Positions 1 to 9,462 of a stretch of 64,000 nt of DNA are shown piece by piece. The DNA comes from Flammeovirgaceae bacterium UBA6059 (lineage in GTDB: Bacteria > Bacteroidota > Bacteroidia > Cytophagales > Cyclobacteriaceae), in assembly GCA_002435755.1 (NCBI GenBank), contig DIYH01000011.1, positions 19,849-83,848 on the forward strand, written 5' to 3'. Every line of letters begins with the position of its first letter. Positions within the stretch are counted from its first letter, which is position 1. Under the pieces are notes generated by a model. That model had not been told where the DNA came from. It made no database searches and saw nothing but the letters and a program-made list of their open reading frames with translations. A program made the translations under genes and the position numbers.

Positions 1-54
1 GTGACGGTCGACAATGACCTCATGACTGATTACATCAAACTCATCAACAGGTAA
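1..54 (+). CDS. C-terminal end of a gene truncated by the window edge
   Basis: Frame 1 is open from the first base and reads 17 residues ending in DYIKLINR before a TAA. Too little is present to name the product. The next gene's ATG overlaps this stop (TAATG), which suggests translational coupling and that this is the upstream member of a short plus-strand operon with the small membrane protein and the DUF3667 protein. It could be a chance open frame; the tight coupling is the only support. Confidence 0.45.
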   Translation: MTVDNDLMTDYIKLINR

Positions 55-230
55 TGGTTGCAGCTCTTAAAACCCTCTACTGGGTTGCTCTTGCTACTGC
101 TTTGGTAGCCTTTTGGATCAGTCTCAGGGCCGAAGAAGACCAGGTGATGTATACGATCCTTGCGCTCCTTATCTGGGGGCTGGCCTATTTTTTTCACTGG
201 CTCGAAAAACGATACCGGGAAGAAGAATGA
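54..230 (+). CDS. Small membrane protein (58 aa), unknown function
   Basis: An ATG at 54 overlaps the preceding stop by one base, and the frame runs to a TGA at 228-230 that overlaps the ATG of the next gene (ATGA). The peptide has two hydrophobic stretches, about residues 5-20 and 34-48, separated by a short charged loop (RAEEDQ), and ends in a charged tail (EKRYREEE). It therefore looks like a two-helix inner-membrane hairpin. I do not recognise the family. The overlaps on both sides make it much more likely a real operon member than a random frame; it is short enough to be missed by length-filtered gene calling. Confidence 0.6.
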   Translation: MVAALKTLYWVALATALVAFWISLRAEEDQVMYTILALLIWGLAYFFHWLEKRYREEE

Positions 231-1237
231 GATTTCAACGCAAAGGAGATAAATGCCTTAACTGTGGTGAATCACTTAAACCTGAAGACAACTACTGTCC
301 GGTCTGTGGACAGCTTAATGATGATCCGAATATTCCCTTTAAGGACCTGGTTTATGATTTTCTGAGTAACTACTTCTCACTGGACTCAAGGTTTTCAAGA
401 TCTATTCTGCCATTCCTTTTTCGACCTGGTTACCTCACTAATCGATTTATTGAAGGTAAACGAGTTTCCTATGCTAACCCGATTCGATTGTATCTGATCG
501 TCAGTGTGATCTATTTCTTTCTCTTAAGTGTGGTCGCTACAGATGTAACAGAGACCTACAGCTCTATGCAATCAAACACTACAGAAGAATTCATTCAAAT
601 GATGGATTCTACGGACAGAGAAGAGTTTAAGAGAGTACAAGAAGAGTCTTCTGGCAAACTCATCCAAATGGATTTCGGAGAGGATAGTCTCGATAATTCA
701 AAATTTGAGAATGCCTGGCAGAAATATCAGAAACTAAAAAAATCTGACGATCTCAGTACAAACGAACTGACCGATAAGGTAATCACTGAAGATTTCAGCT
801 GGTGGGAAGCGAGAATTATAAGACAGTTTATTAAAATCGACAATTCTGATGTCACGAGTGTTACGGCCTATCTGATTAAGAATGCTTCGATAATGATGTT
901 TGTACTACTTCCCATATTTGCTTTAGCATTAAAGCTGGTCTACATACGACGAAAAAACTTCCTCTATTTTCATCATCTTATCCACAGCATTCACCTTCAT
1001 TCCTTCGCCTTTTTTATATTCTCTTTGATCCCCTTAATGGATTTGGTATGGGGTGTGGATATTGATGCACCAGCATTAATTCTATTCGTGGTTTACATCT
1101 TCTTTTCATTGAAGATGGTCTACCGGCAAGGCTACTTCAAAACTGCTGTGAAACAGTTTACGCTATTCCTAATGTACGGATCAGCATTTGCCGTTGGACT
1201 TGTCATTGAAGTCCTGATTTCCCTATTGATCTTTTAA
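227..1237 (+). CDS. DUF3667-like zinc-ribbon membrane protein
   Basis: The product is 336 aa from the ATG at 227, chosen because it overlaps the previous stop and puts the zinc ribbon near the N terminus; a longer TTG-started frame reaches back to 113 but would run through the small upstream gene. The N terminus carries two CxxC knuckles (CLNCG and CPVCG, 13 residues apart), followed by a soluble stretch with the family-like FLFRPGYLTNRFIEGKR segment, a first membrane helix near residue 100, an acidic extracytoplasmic region, and four or so helices in the last 120 residues. Bacteroidota encode many such proteins; their function is not established. The 3' end overlaps the convergent hemL by 15 bases. 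Confidence 0.8.
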   Translation: MRFQRKGDKCLNCGESLKPEDNYCPVCGQLNDDPNIPFKDLVYDFLSNYFSLDSRFSRSILPFLFRPGYLTNRFIEGKRVSYANPIRLYLIVSVIYFFLLSVVATDVTETYSSMQSNTTEEFIQMMDSTDREEFKRVQEESSGKLIQMDFGEDSLDNSKFENAWQKYQKLKKSDDLSTNELTDKVITEDFSWWEARIIRQFIKIDNSDVTSVTAYLIKNASIMMFVLLPIFALALKLVYIRRKNFLYFHHLIHSIHLHSFAFFIFSLIPLMDLVWGVDIDAPALILFVVYIFFSLKMVYRQGYFKTAVKQFTLFLMYGSAFAVGLVIEVLISLLIF

Positions 1238-2518
1238 AGATTGGAGTACTTCCTTGTTGGCATCAACAATAGCCTTCACTTCTTGATCACCGATGGCCGT
1301 TGAAATAAACAACGCCTCATATTGTGAAGGAGCAAGGTAGATCCCTTTATCTAACATCCCTCTGAAGTATTTTCCGAATGACTCAGTATTTGTTTTTTTG
1401 GCATCATCGAAGTTATCGACGGCCTCATGAGTAAAGAATAAGCTGAACATACTACCCAGCTGGTTGATCGTATAATCTAACTGTAGATCGACAAGATTCT
1501 GCTTAATGCCCGCAACAATTTGATCAGTAGAAGACTTGATCCTGGTGTACACTTCATCGTGATCATTGAGATAGTTGAGCATTGCTAAACCAGCGGCCAT
1601 CGCAATTGGATTTCCTGATAAGGTACCGGCTTGATATACAGGACCGACGGGTGAGACATGATCCATGATCTCCGCCTTGCCTCCATAAGCTCCCACCGGC
1701 ATACCTCCACCGATGATCTTGCCAAGGGTAGTCATATCAGGCGTCACTCCAAAAAGTTCCTGGGCCCCACCTTTTGCAAGTCTAAAGCCGGTCATTACTT
1801 CATCGAATATCAGCACTACTCCATGCTGATCACACAACTGTCGCAATCCCTGGAGAAATCCTTCTTGAGGCAAGACACACCCCATGTTACCTGCAACAGG
1901 TTCGAGAATAATAGTGGCTACCTCACCCTTATGTTGGTCAAGAGCATTAGACACAGAATCCAGATTGTTGTAGATCACGCTGATCGTGTCAGCCGCAGTA
2001 CCTGTGGTAACACCGGGGCTATCAGGGGTACCCATCGTCACGGCACCACTGCCTGCAGCAATCAAAAAAGAATCCCCATGGCCATGATAGCAACCCTCAA
2101 ACTTTAGGATTTTATCGCGACCAGTGTACCCACGAGCAACTCTTATGGCCGACATGGTGGCTTCCGTACCCGAATTGACCATACGCACCCGCTCCACAGA
2201 GGGGACCATATTGATGATCAGCTCAGCGATCTCTATTTCTTTGGCCGTAGGTGCTCCGAAAGAGAGTGATGAAGAAATAGCATTTCGCACGGCCTCCTCA
2301 ATCACTTCATTCGCATGACCAAGGATCATAGGTCCCCAACTGTTGATCAGCTCGATGTATCGATTGTCGTCCTCATCAGTGATGTAAGCTCCTTTAGCCG
2401 ATTTTATAAACAATGGATTGCCACCAACAGCACGAAAGGCACGTACCGGTGAATTGACTCCTCCTGGTATGGAACGTTGAGCGCGATCAAACAGCGCCTT
2501 GCTTGTCTGATTATTCAT
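1223..2518 (-). CDS. hemL: Glutamate-1-semialdehyde 2,1-aminomutase
   Basis: This 431-aa enzyme converts glutamate-1-semialdehyde to 5-aminolevulinate in the C5 pathway of tetrapyrrole synthesis, in the cytoplasm. It is a class III PLP aminotransferase-fold protein: the Schiff-base lysine is K267 in TTLGKIIGGGMPVGAYGG, the cofactor-binding Asp lies in LIFDEVMTGFR (about 238), and SGTEATMSAIR (about 116) and CYHGHGDS (about 143) match the family. Length is normal (about 430). The ATG overlaps the end of the upstream gene by 8 bases, suggesting co-transcription and coupling. The 3' end overlaps the convergent DUF3667 gene. The call is firm. Confidence 0.96.
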   Translation of the reverse strand: MNNQTSKALFDRAQRSIPGGVNSPVRAFRAVGGNPLFIKSAKGAYITDEDDNRYIELINSWGPMILGHANEVIEEAVRNAISSSLSFGAPTAKEIEIAELIINMVPSVERVRMVNSGTEATMSAIRVARGYTGRDKILKFEGCYHGHGDSFLIAAGSGAVTMGTPDSPGVTTGTAADTISVIYNNLDSVSNALDQHKGEVATIILEPVAGNMGCVLPQEGFLQGLRQLCDQHGVVLIFDEVMTGFRLAKGGAQELFGVTPDMTTLGKIIGGGMPVGAYGGKAEIMDHVSPVGPVYQAGTLSGNPIAMAAGLAMLNYLNDHDEVYTRIKSSTDQIVAGIKQNLVDLQLDYTINQLGSMFSLFFTHEAVDNFDDAKKTNTESFGKYFRGMLDKGIYLAPSQYEALFISTAIGDQEVKAIVDANKEVLQSLKDQ

Positions 2519-4319
2519 TAGATGTATTGACTATTTTGAGAGAAGAATCTACCATTTTGACGATAGGCACAAACTGGTTGTCTCTTGCATACCCATAGCG
2601 ATACCCTGGGAAAACCCTACCGGGAATCAGGTCACCCGTGTGCAAGCCCATCTGAAAGTAGACACCATATTGGTTAAGCTGTTGACCTATAAACCAAATG
2701 AGGTCGTAACCTGTCAACTGGTTCATACTAGGTTGATTTCTGTAGAGTTGTGTCAGCTCTCCTTCAATGTTGAATACATCGGCACTATCGTAATTGACAT
2801 AGCTGGTGTGTATCATAGCTACTTCCAGGCGCTCGAATTGCTCAAGAGTTAGTACATTAAAATCCAGCCATTCACCCAAACCGACAATCGGGATTTTATC
2901 ACCTCTTACTTCCACACCGCCAACCGCATTAGCTGCTATCAGCGAATTCGTAGATGCCACGAAGATATGACCAATACTGTCAATACCAAGATCGTACCGA
3001 TCTTCGTAGTAGATCAATGAATCTGCAGTCACATAATCATACTTTTCAATTTCTTCTTCTCTGGGGTCTCTGTTACTCACCCTTCGATAGGGTAAGAGCA
3101 TGAGTGAATCCCGTTCCTCCGGGTTGAGTATCACTTCTTCACTTGACGTCAGTGCGTCCAATATCTCTCTTGAGTTTTCCTTGTCGAGTTTGTAGCTCTG
3201 TACCACGTTATAACCGGCCTGGGTCATCACAGAGTCGTACACACCTGCCATAGCGGCAAACCGATCTTCGTCTTCATAAAAGATCAAGAGGTCTTCATCA
3301 TCCTCAAAAGTTGTTTGTGCATAGTTGGCGGCTACTTTGGCCATTGTCTCATAAGTTGGCTTTAGTAAGAATGAGAACTGATTATCATCAATGATCTGCC
3401 TGTTGCCAGATAATGGATTGATCATATTGATCCGGTACTCCTTAGAGAAGGCGTTCACCAGCTCAAACGGTCCTGGATAAAGGGGCCCTACAATCAGGTC
3501 CATGGATTTGAGCTCTTCTCTTTCAAGTATACCTGAGGTCGCAGGTTTTGACCGTCTTGTGTCGTAAGGCAGGAGCTCAATGGCGATCCCTTGATCACTC
3601 AAATGATCAGCTGCCAATACCATCCCGGCATATAAATCCATCACAAACTTGTTTCTCTTGATCATGCTCATATCATCAAGAGACTGATACATAAAGGGCA
3701 ATAGCACGGCCACTTTATAGCTGTCCTTCATGATCACTTGATAATTACCTCCTAAATCGAACTTTTCATTAATTGAAGCGACTATTTCATTGTTCTCCTT
3801 AGTGAGAGGGTTACTCAATAAAACCTTAGCATATTGCTCTGCCACCAGTAGGTGATCAGGATACGACTCATACCAATTTGATAATAGCTCCACATCGTCG
3901 ATAGATGCCAGCGCAGCAGTCATCATATTGTTGATCGATGCTGCCACTATCGTATCTTTAGCCTGACCATAGTATGGCAAGGTCAACTCAACATTATCGG
4001 TTTCAGCATTGACCCGTACGATCCAGTAGTAGACCTCATCTATGTTTTTCCATCTTGGGTCTTTTACTTCGACCTGTCTCCAAATGTCCTTTGCCACCGA
4101 AAACTGACCGAGATTGTAAGCAGCTATGCCGTAGTAAAAAGCTCCATAACTACTAAATGGGTTGGCCGGATCATCATTGATAACTTTCTGAAAGCTTTGC
4201 TGGGCAAGCTGATAATTCTCGCTAGAGAGGTGACTCTTACCAGCCAGATAATCGGACTGGTAGTCCTGACCAAATGCACTCTGGCCGAACAGCAACAAGC
4301 AGAATAAGAAATACTTCAA
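2511..4319 (-). CDS. LpoA/YraM-like protein with TPR region and periplasmic-binding fold
   Basis: The product is 602 aa. It begins with a signal peptide (FLFCLLLFGQSAFGQ), continues with about 150 residues of TPR-like helices (paired 'Y..A...F..V....P' patterns), and ends with a periplasmic-binding-protein-like domain from about residue 200 (KVAVLLPFMYQ ... DLIVGPLYPGPF). This order recalls the LpoA/YraM family of outer-membrane activators of peptidoglycan synthases, or amino-acid ABC substrate-binding proteins; no ABC genes are adjacent, so an envelope role is favoured. The start is TTG: an in-frame TGA lies directly upstream and the next Met is deep in the protein, so TTG is the only start that keeps the signal peptide. 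It overlaps hemL by 8 bases. Confidence 0.72.
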   Translation of the reverse strand: MKYFLFCLLLFGQSAFGQDYQSDYLAGKSHLSSENYQLAQQSFQKVINDDPANPFSSYGAFYYGIAAYNLGQFSVAKDIWRQVEVKDPRWKNIDEVYYWIVRVNAETDNVELTLPYYGQAKDTIVAASINNMMTAALASIDDVELLSNWYESYPDHLLVAEQYAKVLLSNPLTKENNEIVASINEKFDLGGNYQVIMKDSYKVAVLLPFMYQSLDDMSMIKRNKFVMDLYAGMVLAADHLSDQGIAIELLPYDTRRSKPATSGILEREELKSMDLIVGPLYPGPFELVNAFSKEYRINMINPLSGNRQIIDDNQFSFLLKPTYETMAKVAANYAQTTFEDDEDLLIFYEDEDRFAAMAGVYDSVMTQAGYNVVQSYKLDKENSREILDALTSSEEVILNPEERDSLMLLPYRRVSNRDPREEEIEKYDYVTADSLIYYEDRYDLGIDSIGHIFVASTNSLIAANAVGGVEVRGDKIPIVGLGEWLDFNVLTLEQFERLEVAMIHTSYVNYDSADVFNIEGELTQLYRNQPSMNQLTGYDLIWFIGQQLNQYGVYFQMGLHTGDLIPGRVFPGYRYGYARDNQFVPIVKMVDSSLKIVNTSNE

Positions 4320-4368
4320 ATCAGGATTAGTTTGTGGCTACAAAGTAAGTAATTAATGTATGGATCAC

Positions 4369-5898
4369 CTACTCCCACTCGATCGTCGCAGGCGGTTTAG
4401 ATGAGATATCATAAACTACCCGATTGACGCCTTTTACACGATTGATAATGTTGTTGGATACTTCACCAAGAAACTCATAAGGTAAGTGGCACCAATCGGC
4501 CGTCATCCCATCTACACTGGTCACCGCTCTCAAGGCTACTACGTTCTCATAAGTCCTTTCATCTCCCATTACACCCACAGACTGCACGGGTAGAAGCATT
4601 GCTCCTGCTTGCCATACGTTATCATAATGTCCTTGTTCTTTCAAGCCACTTATAAAGAGGGCATCTACCTCTTGAAGTATGCGAACCTTCTCAGCCGTAA
4701 TATCACCAAGTATCCTAATGCCTAAACCAGGGCCAGGGAATGGGTGTCTACCGAGAATAGCCGGGTCAATTTCAAGTGACTTCCCTACTCTTCTAACCTC
4801 ATCTTTAAACAGTGTATTAAGTGGCTCTACAACCTTCAGGTGCATTTTTTCCGGTAGTCCTCCTACATTATGGTGTGACTTGATGGTAGCCGAAGGACCT
4901 TTTACCGAAACAGATTCGATCACATCCGGATATATGGTACCCTGACCTAGCCATTTTACATCCTGGATTTTGTGTGCCTCTTCATCAAATACCTCGATGA
5001 AAGTGCGACCTATCGCTTTACGCTTTGCCTCCGGGTCAGTCTTACCTTCCAATGAGGCATAAAACTTCTCTTTCGCATCCACGCCTATCACATTGAGCCC
5101 CATGTCCTTATATGAATGAAGCACATCTTCGAATTCATTTTTCCGGAGTAAACCGTTATCAACGAATATGCAGTAAAGATTTTCACCAATGGCTTTATTG
5201 ATCAGAACCGCGGCAACTGAGCTATCTACACCACCTGATAACCCAAGTACAACTTTATCAACGCCGAGTTTCTCCTTAAGCTCTGCCACAGTGGTCTCAA
5301 CAAAAATATCTGGAGTCCAATCCTGAGCGCATTGACAGATATGAACTACGAAATTTCTAAGCAATGTCTTGCCTTGAAGACTGTGTGTAACCTCCGGATG
5401 AAACTGAATGCCGTAAAGAGGCTTCTCTTTCATCTTAAAGGCAGCTATCTCAACAGAAGATGTGCTCGCGATGATATCAAAATCCTGAGGAAGTTGCTTG
5501 ATGGTATCACCATGACTCATCCATACTTGAGAATCCGGGTCTATTTCCTTGAGCAGATCAAAATGGCTGTCTACCCTTGATAACCGCGCCCTACCATATT
5601 CTCTAATCTCAGATGGCAAAACAAATCCCCCGGCTTTATGGGCCATCAGCTGTGCACCGTAACATACTCCTAGTACCGGGATTCCTTCAGGTACCAGATC
5701 CAGTTCCAGATCAGGGGCGTCCGATTCCCGTACTGAACATGGACTGCCCGACAGTATCACTCCGCGTACATCGTCTCCAATTTCCGGTAGGTGATTATAA
5801 GGATGAATTTCACAATATACATTCAGCTCTCTGACACGTCTCGCTATGAGCTGCGTGTACTGCGAACCAAAGTCCAGGATCAGGATTTTCTCAAGCAT
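4369..5898 (-). CDS. guaA: GMP synthase (glutamine-hydrolysing)
   Basis: This 509-aa enzyme aminates XMP to GMP with glutamine and ATP, the last step of guanine nucleotide synthesis. The N-terminal class I amidotransferase has the catalytic triad C79 (GVCYGAQ), H167 and E169 (QFHPEV). The ATP pyrophosphatase domain has the PP-loop SGGVDSS at 221-227, and the C-terminal dimerisation domain ends with the typical KPPATIEWE. I chose the ATG at 5898; the TTG two codons upstream only adds two residues. It is followed closely by the 602-aa envelope gene on the same strand (49 bases). Length and motifs are canonical. Confidence 0.97.
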   Translation of the reverse strand: MLEKILILDFGSQYTQLIARRVRELNVYCEIHPYNHLPEIGDDVRGVILSGSPCSVRESDAPDLELDLVPEGIPVLGVCYGAQLMAHKAGGFVLPSEIREYGRARLSRVDSHFDLLKEIDPDSQVWMSHGDTIKQLPQDFDIIASTSSVEIAAFKMKEKPLYGIQFHPEVTHSLQGKTLLRNFVVHICQCAQDWTPDIFVETTVAELKEKLGVDKVVLGLSGGVDSSVAAVLINKAIGENLYCIFVDNGLLRKNEFEDVLHSYKDMGLNVIGVDAKEKFYASLEGKTDPEAKRKAIGRTFIEVFDEEAHKIQDVKWLGQGTIYPDVIESVSVKGPSATIKSHHNVGGLPEKMHLKVVEPLNTLFKDEVRRVGKSLEIDPAILGRHPFPGPGLGIRILGDITAEKVRILQEVDALFISGLKEQGHYDNVWQAGAMLLPVQSVGVMGDERTYENVVALRAVTSVDGMTADWCHLPYEFLGEVSNNIINRVKGVNRVVYDISSKPPATIEWE

Positions 5899-5945
5899 GC
5901 GCAAAAATAGTAGTCGGCTTTATCACAACCAATCGGTAATCTGAT

Positions 5946-6632
5946 TTATACATAGCTCACTTCCTCAGAACTAAGATGTGGTGTAGTGTTGAATTCTCTG
6001 AGCATTAATCGACCGGAACTCAACTTCAGTTCAGTAATGGATGTATTCCTTATCTGCCAGTTGATATCCACGATCTTTTCATCGTTGATATCCAGTATTT
6101 GTCCTAATAAAGCAGCTATCATACCACCCGAAGTAAACAGGGCTAAATGTCCTTTCTCAGCCGCAGATAGAATAATTGAATAAGCCTGAACCGAACGCTC
6201 TTTAAAGCTTTTCCATGACTCATGCTCACCACTCTCTATTTCACCTTGCACCCACATATGATGCATCTGAAAAAATGCCTTGACCAAACCTTTGCGAACA
6301 GTAGGGTCCTGCGCGCCTTTTGACTTCACGGCAGTCGCGAGCTCTGACCGAGTCGAAAGATAACTGGGGAAGTGATCTTTAAAAATAGATAGTCCCTCAT
6401 GTTCATTGAAGCAAGCATCCATAGATACAGACAGCTCAGACCCTACAGACAGCTTCCAGGTATCGATTTGCCGTTGGAGGGTACCACAAAAAAGTTGATC
6501 GAAGCTGATACCTTCAGACAAAAACCATTGACCTAGTTTCCGGGATTGATGCTGGCCCAACTCGGAAAGGCGGTCATAATTCTTCTCCATAAAAGAGGCT
6601 TGTCCATGACGTATAAGGTAAACTAGCGACAT
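5946..6632 (-). CDS. Histidine phosphatase superfamily protein
   Basis: The product is a cytoplasmic phosphoglycerate-mutase-like phosphatase of 228 aa. The phosphohistidine motif RHG lies directly at the N terminus (MSLVYLIRHGQASF), and the second His/Glu region (FNEHEGL, GHLALFTSGGMIAALLGQ) follows the family pattern, although the usual second 'GH' reads TSGG here. I chose the ATG at 6632 because family members start a few residues before the beta strand leading into RHG; an in-frame ATG at 6656 would add eight residues. The substrate cannot be read from the sequence. It lies 48 bases upstream of guaA on the same strand and may share its transcript. Confidence 0.85.
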   Translation of the reverse strand: MSLVYLIRHGQASFMEKNYDRLSELGQHQSRKLGQWFLSEGISFDQLFCGTLQRQIDTWKLSVGSELSVSMDACFNEHEGLSIFKDHFPSYLSTRSELATAVKSKGAQDPTVRKGLVKAFFQMHHMWVQGEIESGEHESWKSFKERSVQAYSIILSAAEKGHLALFTSGGMIAALLGQILDINDEKIVDINWQIRNTSITELKLSSGRLMLREFNTTPHLSSEEVSYV

Positions 6633-6784
6633 TTTTTTGGTCGCAATATATGTCATTTCAGGTAGTGGATCTACTTGTGGTTATTACAAACGTTTGCACA
6701 TCAAAACCACAGACAAATGGCCTTCTATACCCTCCATTTTGGGCCTAATTTCTATATATTCGGCAACCCTACGCCAAAATACTT

Positions 6785-9412
6785 ATGACTGAAGAACACC
6801 AACGACTCAAAGAATCAAGAGCAGGAACACCCTGGAAGAAATGGGGACCTTATCTGTCTGAGCGCCAGTGGGCTACAGTACGTGAAGACTATACCAGGCA
6901 CGGCAATGCCTGGGAGAGTATAACACACGACCAGTCCCGCAGTAAGGCTTATAGATGGGGTGAAGACGGACTTGGTGGTATTTCTGATGACCAACAGCGG
7001 ATATGCTTCAGTTGGGCTTTTTGGAATGGTGAAGACCCAATACTCAAAGAGCGGCTTTTCGGACTGACAGGTATAGAGGGTAATCATGGGGAGGATGTCA
7101 AAGAGCTCTATTACTATCTCGATAGCTCACCCACACATTCGTACATGAAGATGCTGTACAAGTATCCTCAAAGCCGGTTTCCATATGAAGAGCTTGTCGA
7201 TACAAATAGGTCTCTTGGTAAGGACAAAGCAGAGTACGAACTCATTGATACAGGGATCTTCGACAAAGACGAATATTTTGACATATTCCTGGAGTATTCC
7301 AAAAACTCCGAAGAGGATATTTGTCTGCAAGCAACGATCTACAACCGTGGACCTAAGGACGCTCAAATACATGCGATACCAACACTTTGGTTTCGAAATA
7401 CCTGGTCTTCAGGAGAGGACAAGCTCCTACCGGAAATAGAAGCAACAGGTCCCAGAAGCGCGCGAGTAACGCATCACAGAGCTGGCCAGTACCATTTCTA
7501 TCTGGATGAGGGTTTCGATGAACTATTGTTTTGTAACAACGAGACAAATCGAAAACAACTCTACGGTATCCCTAATGCCAAAAAATATGTCAAAGATGGC
7601 ATCAACAATTATATAATTCATGGTGTAAACTCTGTAGACCCGGAGAAAAGGGGAACTAAGTGTGCAGGTGTTTTCAAGACCACTGTTCCAGCCCATGACA
7701 AAGTAGTTATCAAAGTAAGGTTGAGCCAGTCGGCAATAGAACGACCCTTTGCAGATTTTGATCAGATCACTGAGGCTCGAAAGGTAGATTGTGATTCATT
7801 CTACAAGCAACTGCAACACGACATTAACGAGGCTGATATGAGAAGTATTCAGCGTCAGGCCTACGCGGGCATGATGTGGAATAAACAGTACTATTACTAC
7901 AACGTACGCGAATGGCTCAACGGAGACAGAGGCAGGATCCCTCCACCGGAGGAACGGAAGAAAGGTAGAAATCATGACTGGCAACATTTGCAGAATGCTG
8001 ATGTTATCTCAATGCCGGACAAATGGGAGTACCCATGGTATGCAGCTTGGGACCTGGCATTCCATTGCATTCCTATCGCCAGGATTGACCCGGATTTTGC
8101 CAAAGGGCAGCTGTTACTTTTTCTCAAGGAGCGCTATCTCCATCCCAATGGGCAGATCCCGGCTTATGAGTGGAACTTTAGTGATGTCAATCCTCCGGTG
8201 CACGCCTGGGCTGTACTAAGGGTTTTTCATATTGATCGCAAAAAGCGTGGTGATGAAGGCGATATCGAATTTCTACAGCGTGCTTTTCACAAGTTACTGA
8301 TCAACTTCACATGGTGGATCAACAGGAAAGATGAGGATGGAAACAACATCTTTGAAGGCGGTTTCCTTGGGCTGGATAACATTGGTGTATTTGACAGGAA
8401 TCATCCTCTGATCGAGAATAGTCGTCTCGAGCAAGCCGACAGTACGAGTTGGATGTCCATGTTTGCACTGAACATGTTAAGGATCTCACTTGACTTAGCC
8501 GTTCATCAGCCTGTCTATCAGGACATGGCCATTAAGTTTTTTGAGCACTTCTTATACATCGCTGGTGCAATGAATGGTCTTACTGAGGCCCAGATCAATC
8601 TTTGGGATGATGAGGAAAATTTCTACTACGACATCATGCACATGCCTGACGGATCAGCCAAGCTGATGAAGGTCAGGTCAATGGTAGGCCTGATACCTTT
8701 ATTTGCGGTAGAGACACTCAAGTCGGAAGCTTTCGAAAAGCTACCCGAGTTTCGCGACCGCCTGGAATTTTTTCTTAAGGCACGACCAAAATTAGCTTCA
8801 CTTGTATCAAGATGGGAAGAGCCTGGTGCCGGGGAACGACGACTACTAAGTTTGTTGCGCGGTTTTAGAATTAAGAAATTGCTAGAAAAACTCCTTGATC
8901 CTAAAGAATTCCTCTCAGACTATGGAGTTCGTGCCATGTCCAAATACCATGAGAAGAACCCCTATTCTATTACCATCGCTGGTCAGACACTAGCGGTATC
9001 TTACTTGCCTGGAGAATCCGACTCTTCATTTTTTGGTGGCAACTCCAACTGGCGCGGACCTGTATGGTTTCCGGTAAACTACCTCATCCTGGAGTCCTTA
9101 TTGAAGTTTCATCATTACTATGGTGATGACTTCAAAGTGGAATATCCAGTGGGAAGTGGAAAGTTTATCAGCATTCGGGATGCCGCCCGCATACTTGCCG
9201 AGCGCATGATGAACATCTTCAAGCTAAATGATAAGGGAAACAGGCCGGTTTACGGAAAATCCAAAAAGTTTCAGACTGATCCTCACTTCAAAGATTACAT
9301 ACTCTTTTACGAGTACTTCCATGGTGATTCTGGCAAGGGACTGGGCGCATCGCACCAGACCGGCTGGACTGGCCTCATTGCTGATATCATTCACAAACAC
9401 TACAATAATTAA
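6785..9412 (+). CDS. GH63-like glucosidase
   Basis: The product is an 875-aa soluble alpha-glycosidase of the GH63/(alpha/alpha)6-barrel type, with no signal peptide, so it is presumably cytoplasmic. The N-terminal region (THDQSRSKAYRWGEDGLGG, residues about 47-65) is typical of the bacterial 'glucosidase' branch. The catalytic domain has WYAAWDLAFH with D423 as the likely general acid, by analogy to E. coli YgjK, and the late NWRGPVWFPVNYL segment (about residue 756) plus SHQTGWTGLIAD at the C terminus. Substrate could be a glucosyl- or mannosyl-glycerate-like compatible solute or an alpha-glucoside. The next plus-strand genes include a beta-phosphoglucomutase-like enzyme, which fits alpha-glucoside metabolism, but a 50-base gap leaves co-transcription unproven. 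Confidence 0.88.
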   Translation: MTEEHQRLKESRAGTPWKKWGPYLSERQWATVREDYTRHGNAWESITHDQSRSKAYRWGEDGLGGISDDQQRICFSWAFWNGEDPILKERLFGLTGIEGNHGEDVKELYYYLDSSPTHSYMKMLYKYPQSRFPYEELVDTNRSLGKDKAEYELIDTGIFDKDEYFDIFLEYSKNSEEDICLQATIYNRGPKDAQIHAIPTLWFRNTWSSGEDKLLPEIEATGPRSARVTHHRAGQYHFYLDEGFDELLFCNNETNRKQLYGIPNAKKYVKDGINNYIIHGVNSVDPEKRGTKCAGVFKTTVPAHDKVVIKVRLSQSAIERPFADFDQITEARKVDCDSFYKQLQHDINEADMRSIQRQAYAGMMWNKQYYYYNVREWLNGDRGRIPPPEERKKGRNHDWQHLQNADVISMPDKWEYPWYAAWDLAFHCIPIARIDPDFAKGQLLLFLKERYLHPNGQIPAYEWNFSDVNPPVHAWAVLRVFHIDRKKRGDEGDIEFLQRAFHKLLINFTWWINRKDEDGNNIFEGGFLGLDNIGVFDRNHPLIENSRLEQADSTSWMSMFALNMLRISLDLAVHQPVYQDMAIKFFEHFLYIAGAMNGLTEAQINLWDDEENFYYDIMHMPDGSAKLMKVRSMVGLIPLFAVETLKSEAFEKLPEFRDRLEFFLKARPKLASLVSRWEEPGAGERRLLSLLRGFRIKKLLEKLLDPKEFLSDYGVRAMSKYHEKNPYSITIAGQTLAVSYLPGESDSSFFGGNSNWRGPVWFPVNYLILESLLKFHHYYGDDFKVEYPVGSGKFISIRDAARILAERMMNIFKLNDKGNRPVYGKSKKFQTDPHFKDYILFYEYFHGDSGKGLGASHQTGWTGLIADIIHKHYNN

Positions 9413-9462
9413 ACTAGTGGTAATCTCTTTTCATACTGGAATGGCTAGTATTGTGGGCAAAG

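Noticed and set aside
1658..2107. 149-codon open frame on the plus strand
   Set aside because: It is the antisense shadow of hemL; the hemL frame holds the PLP lysine and all family motifs.
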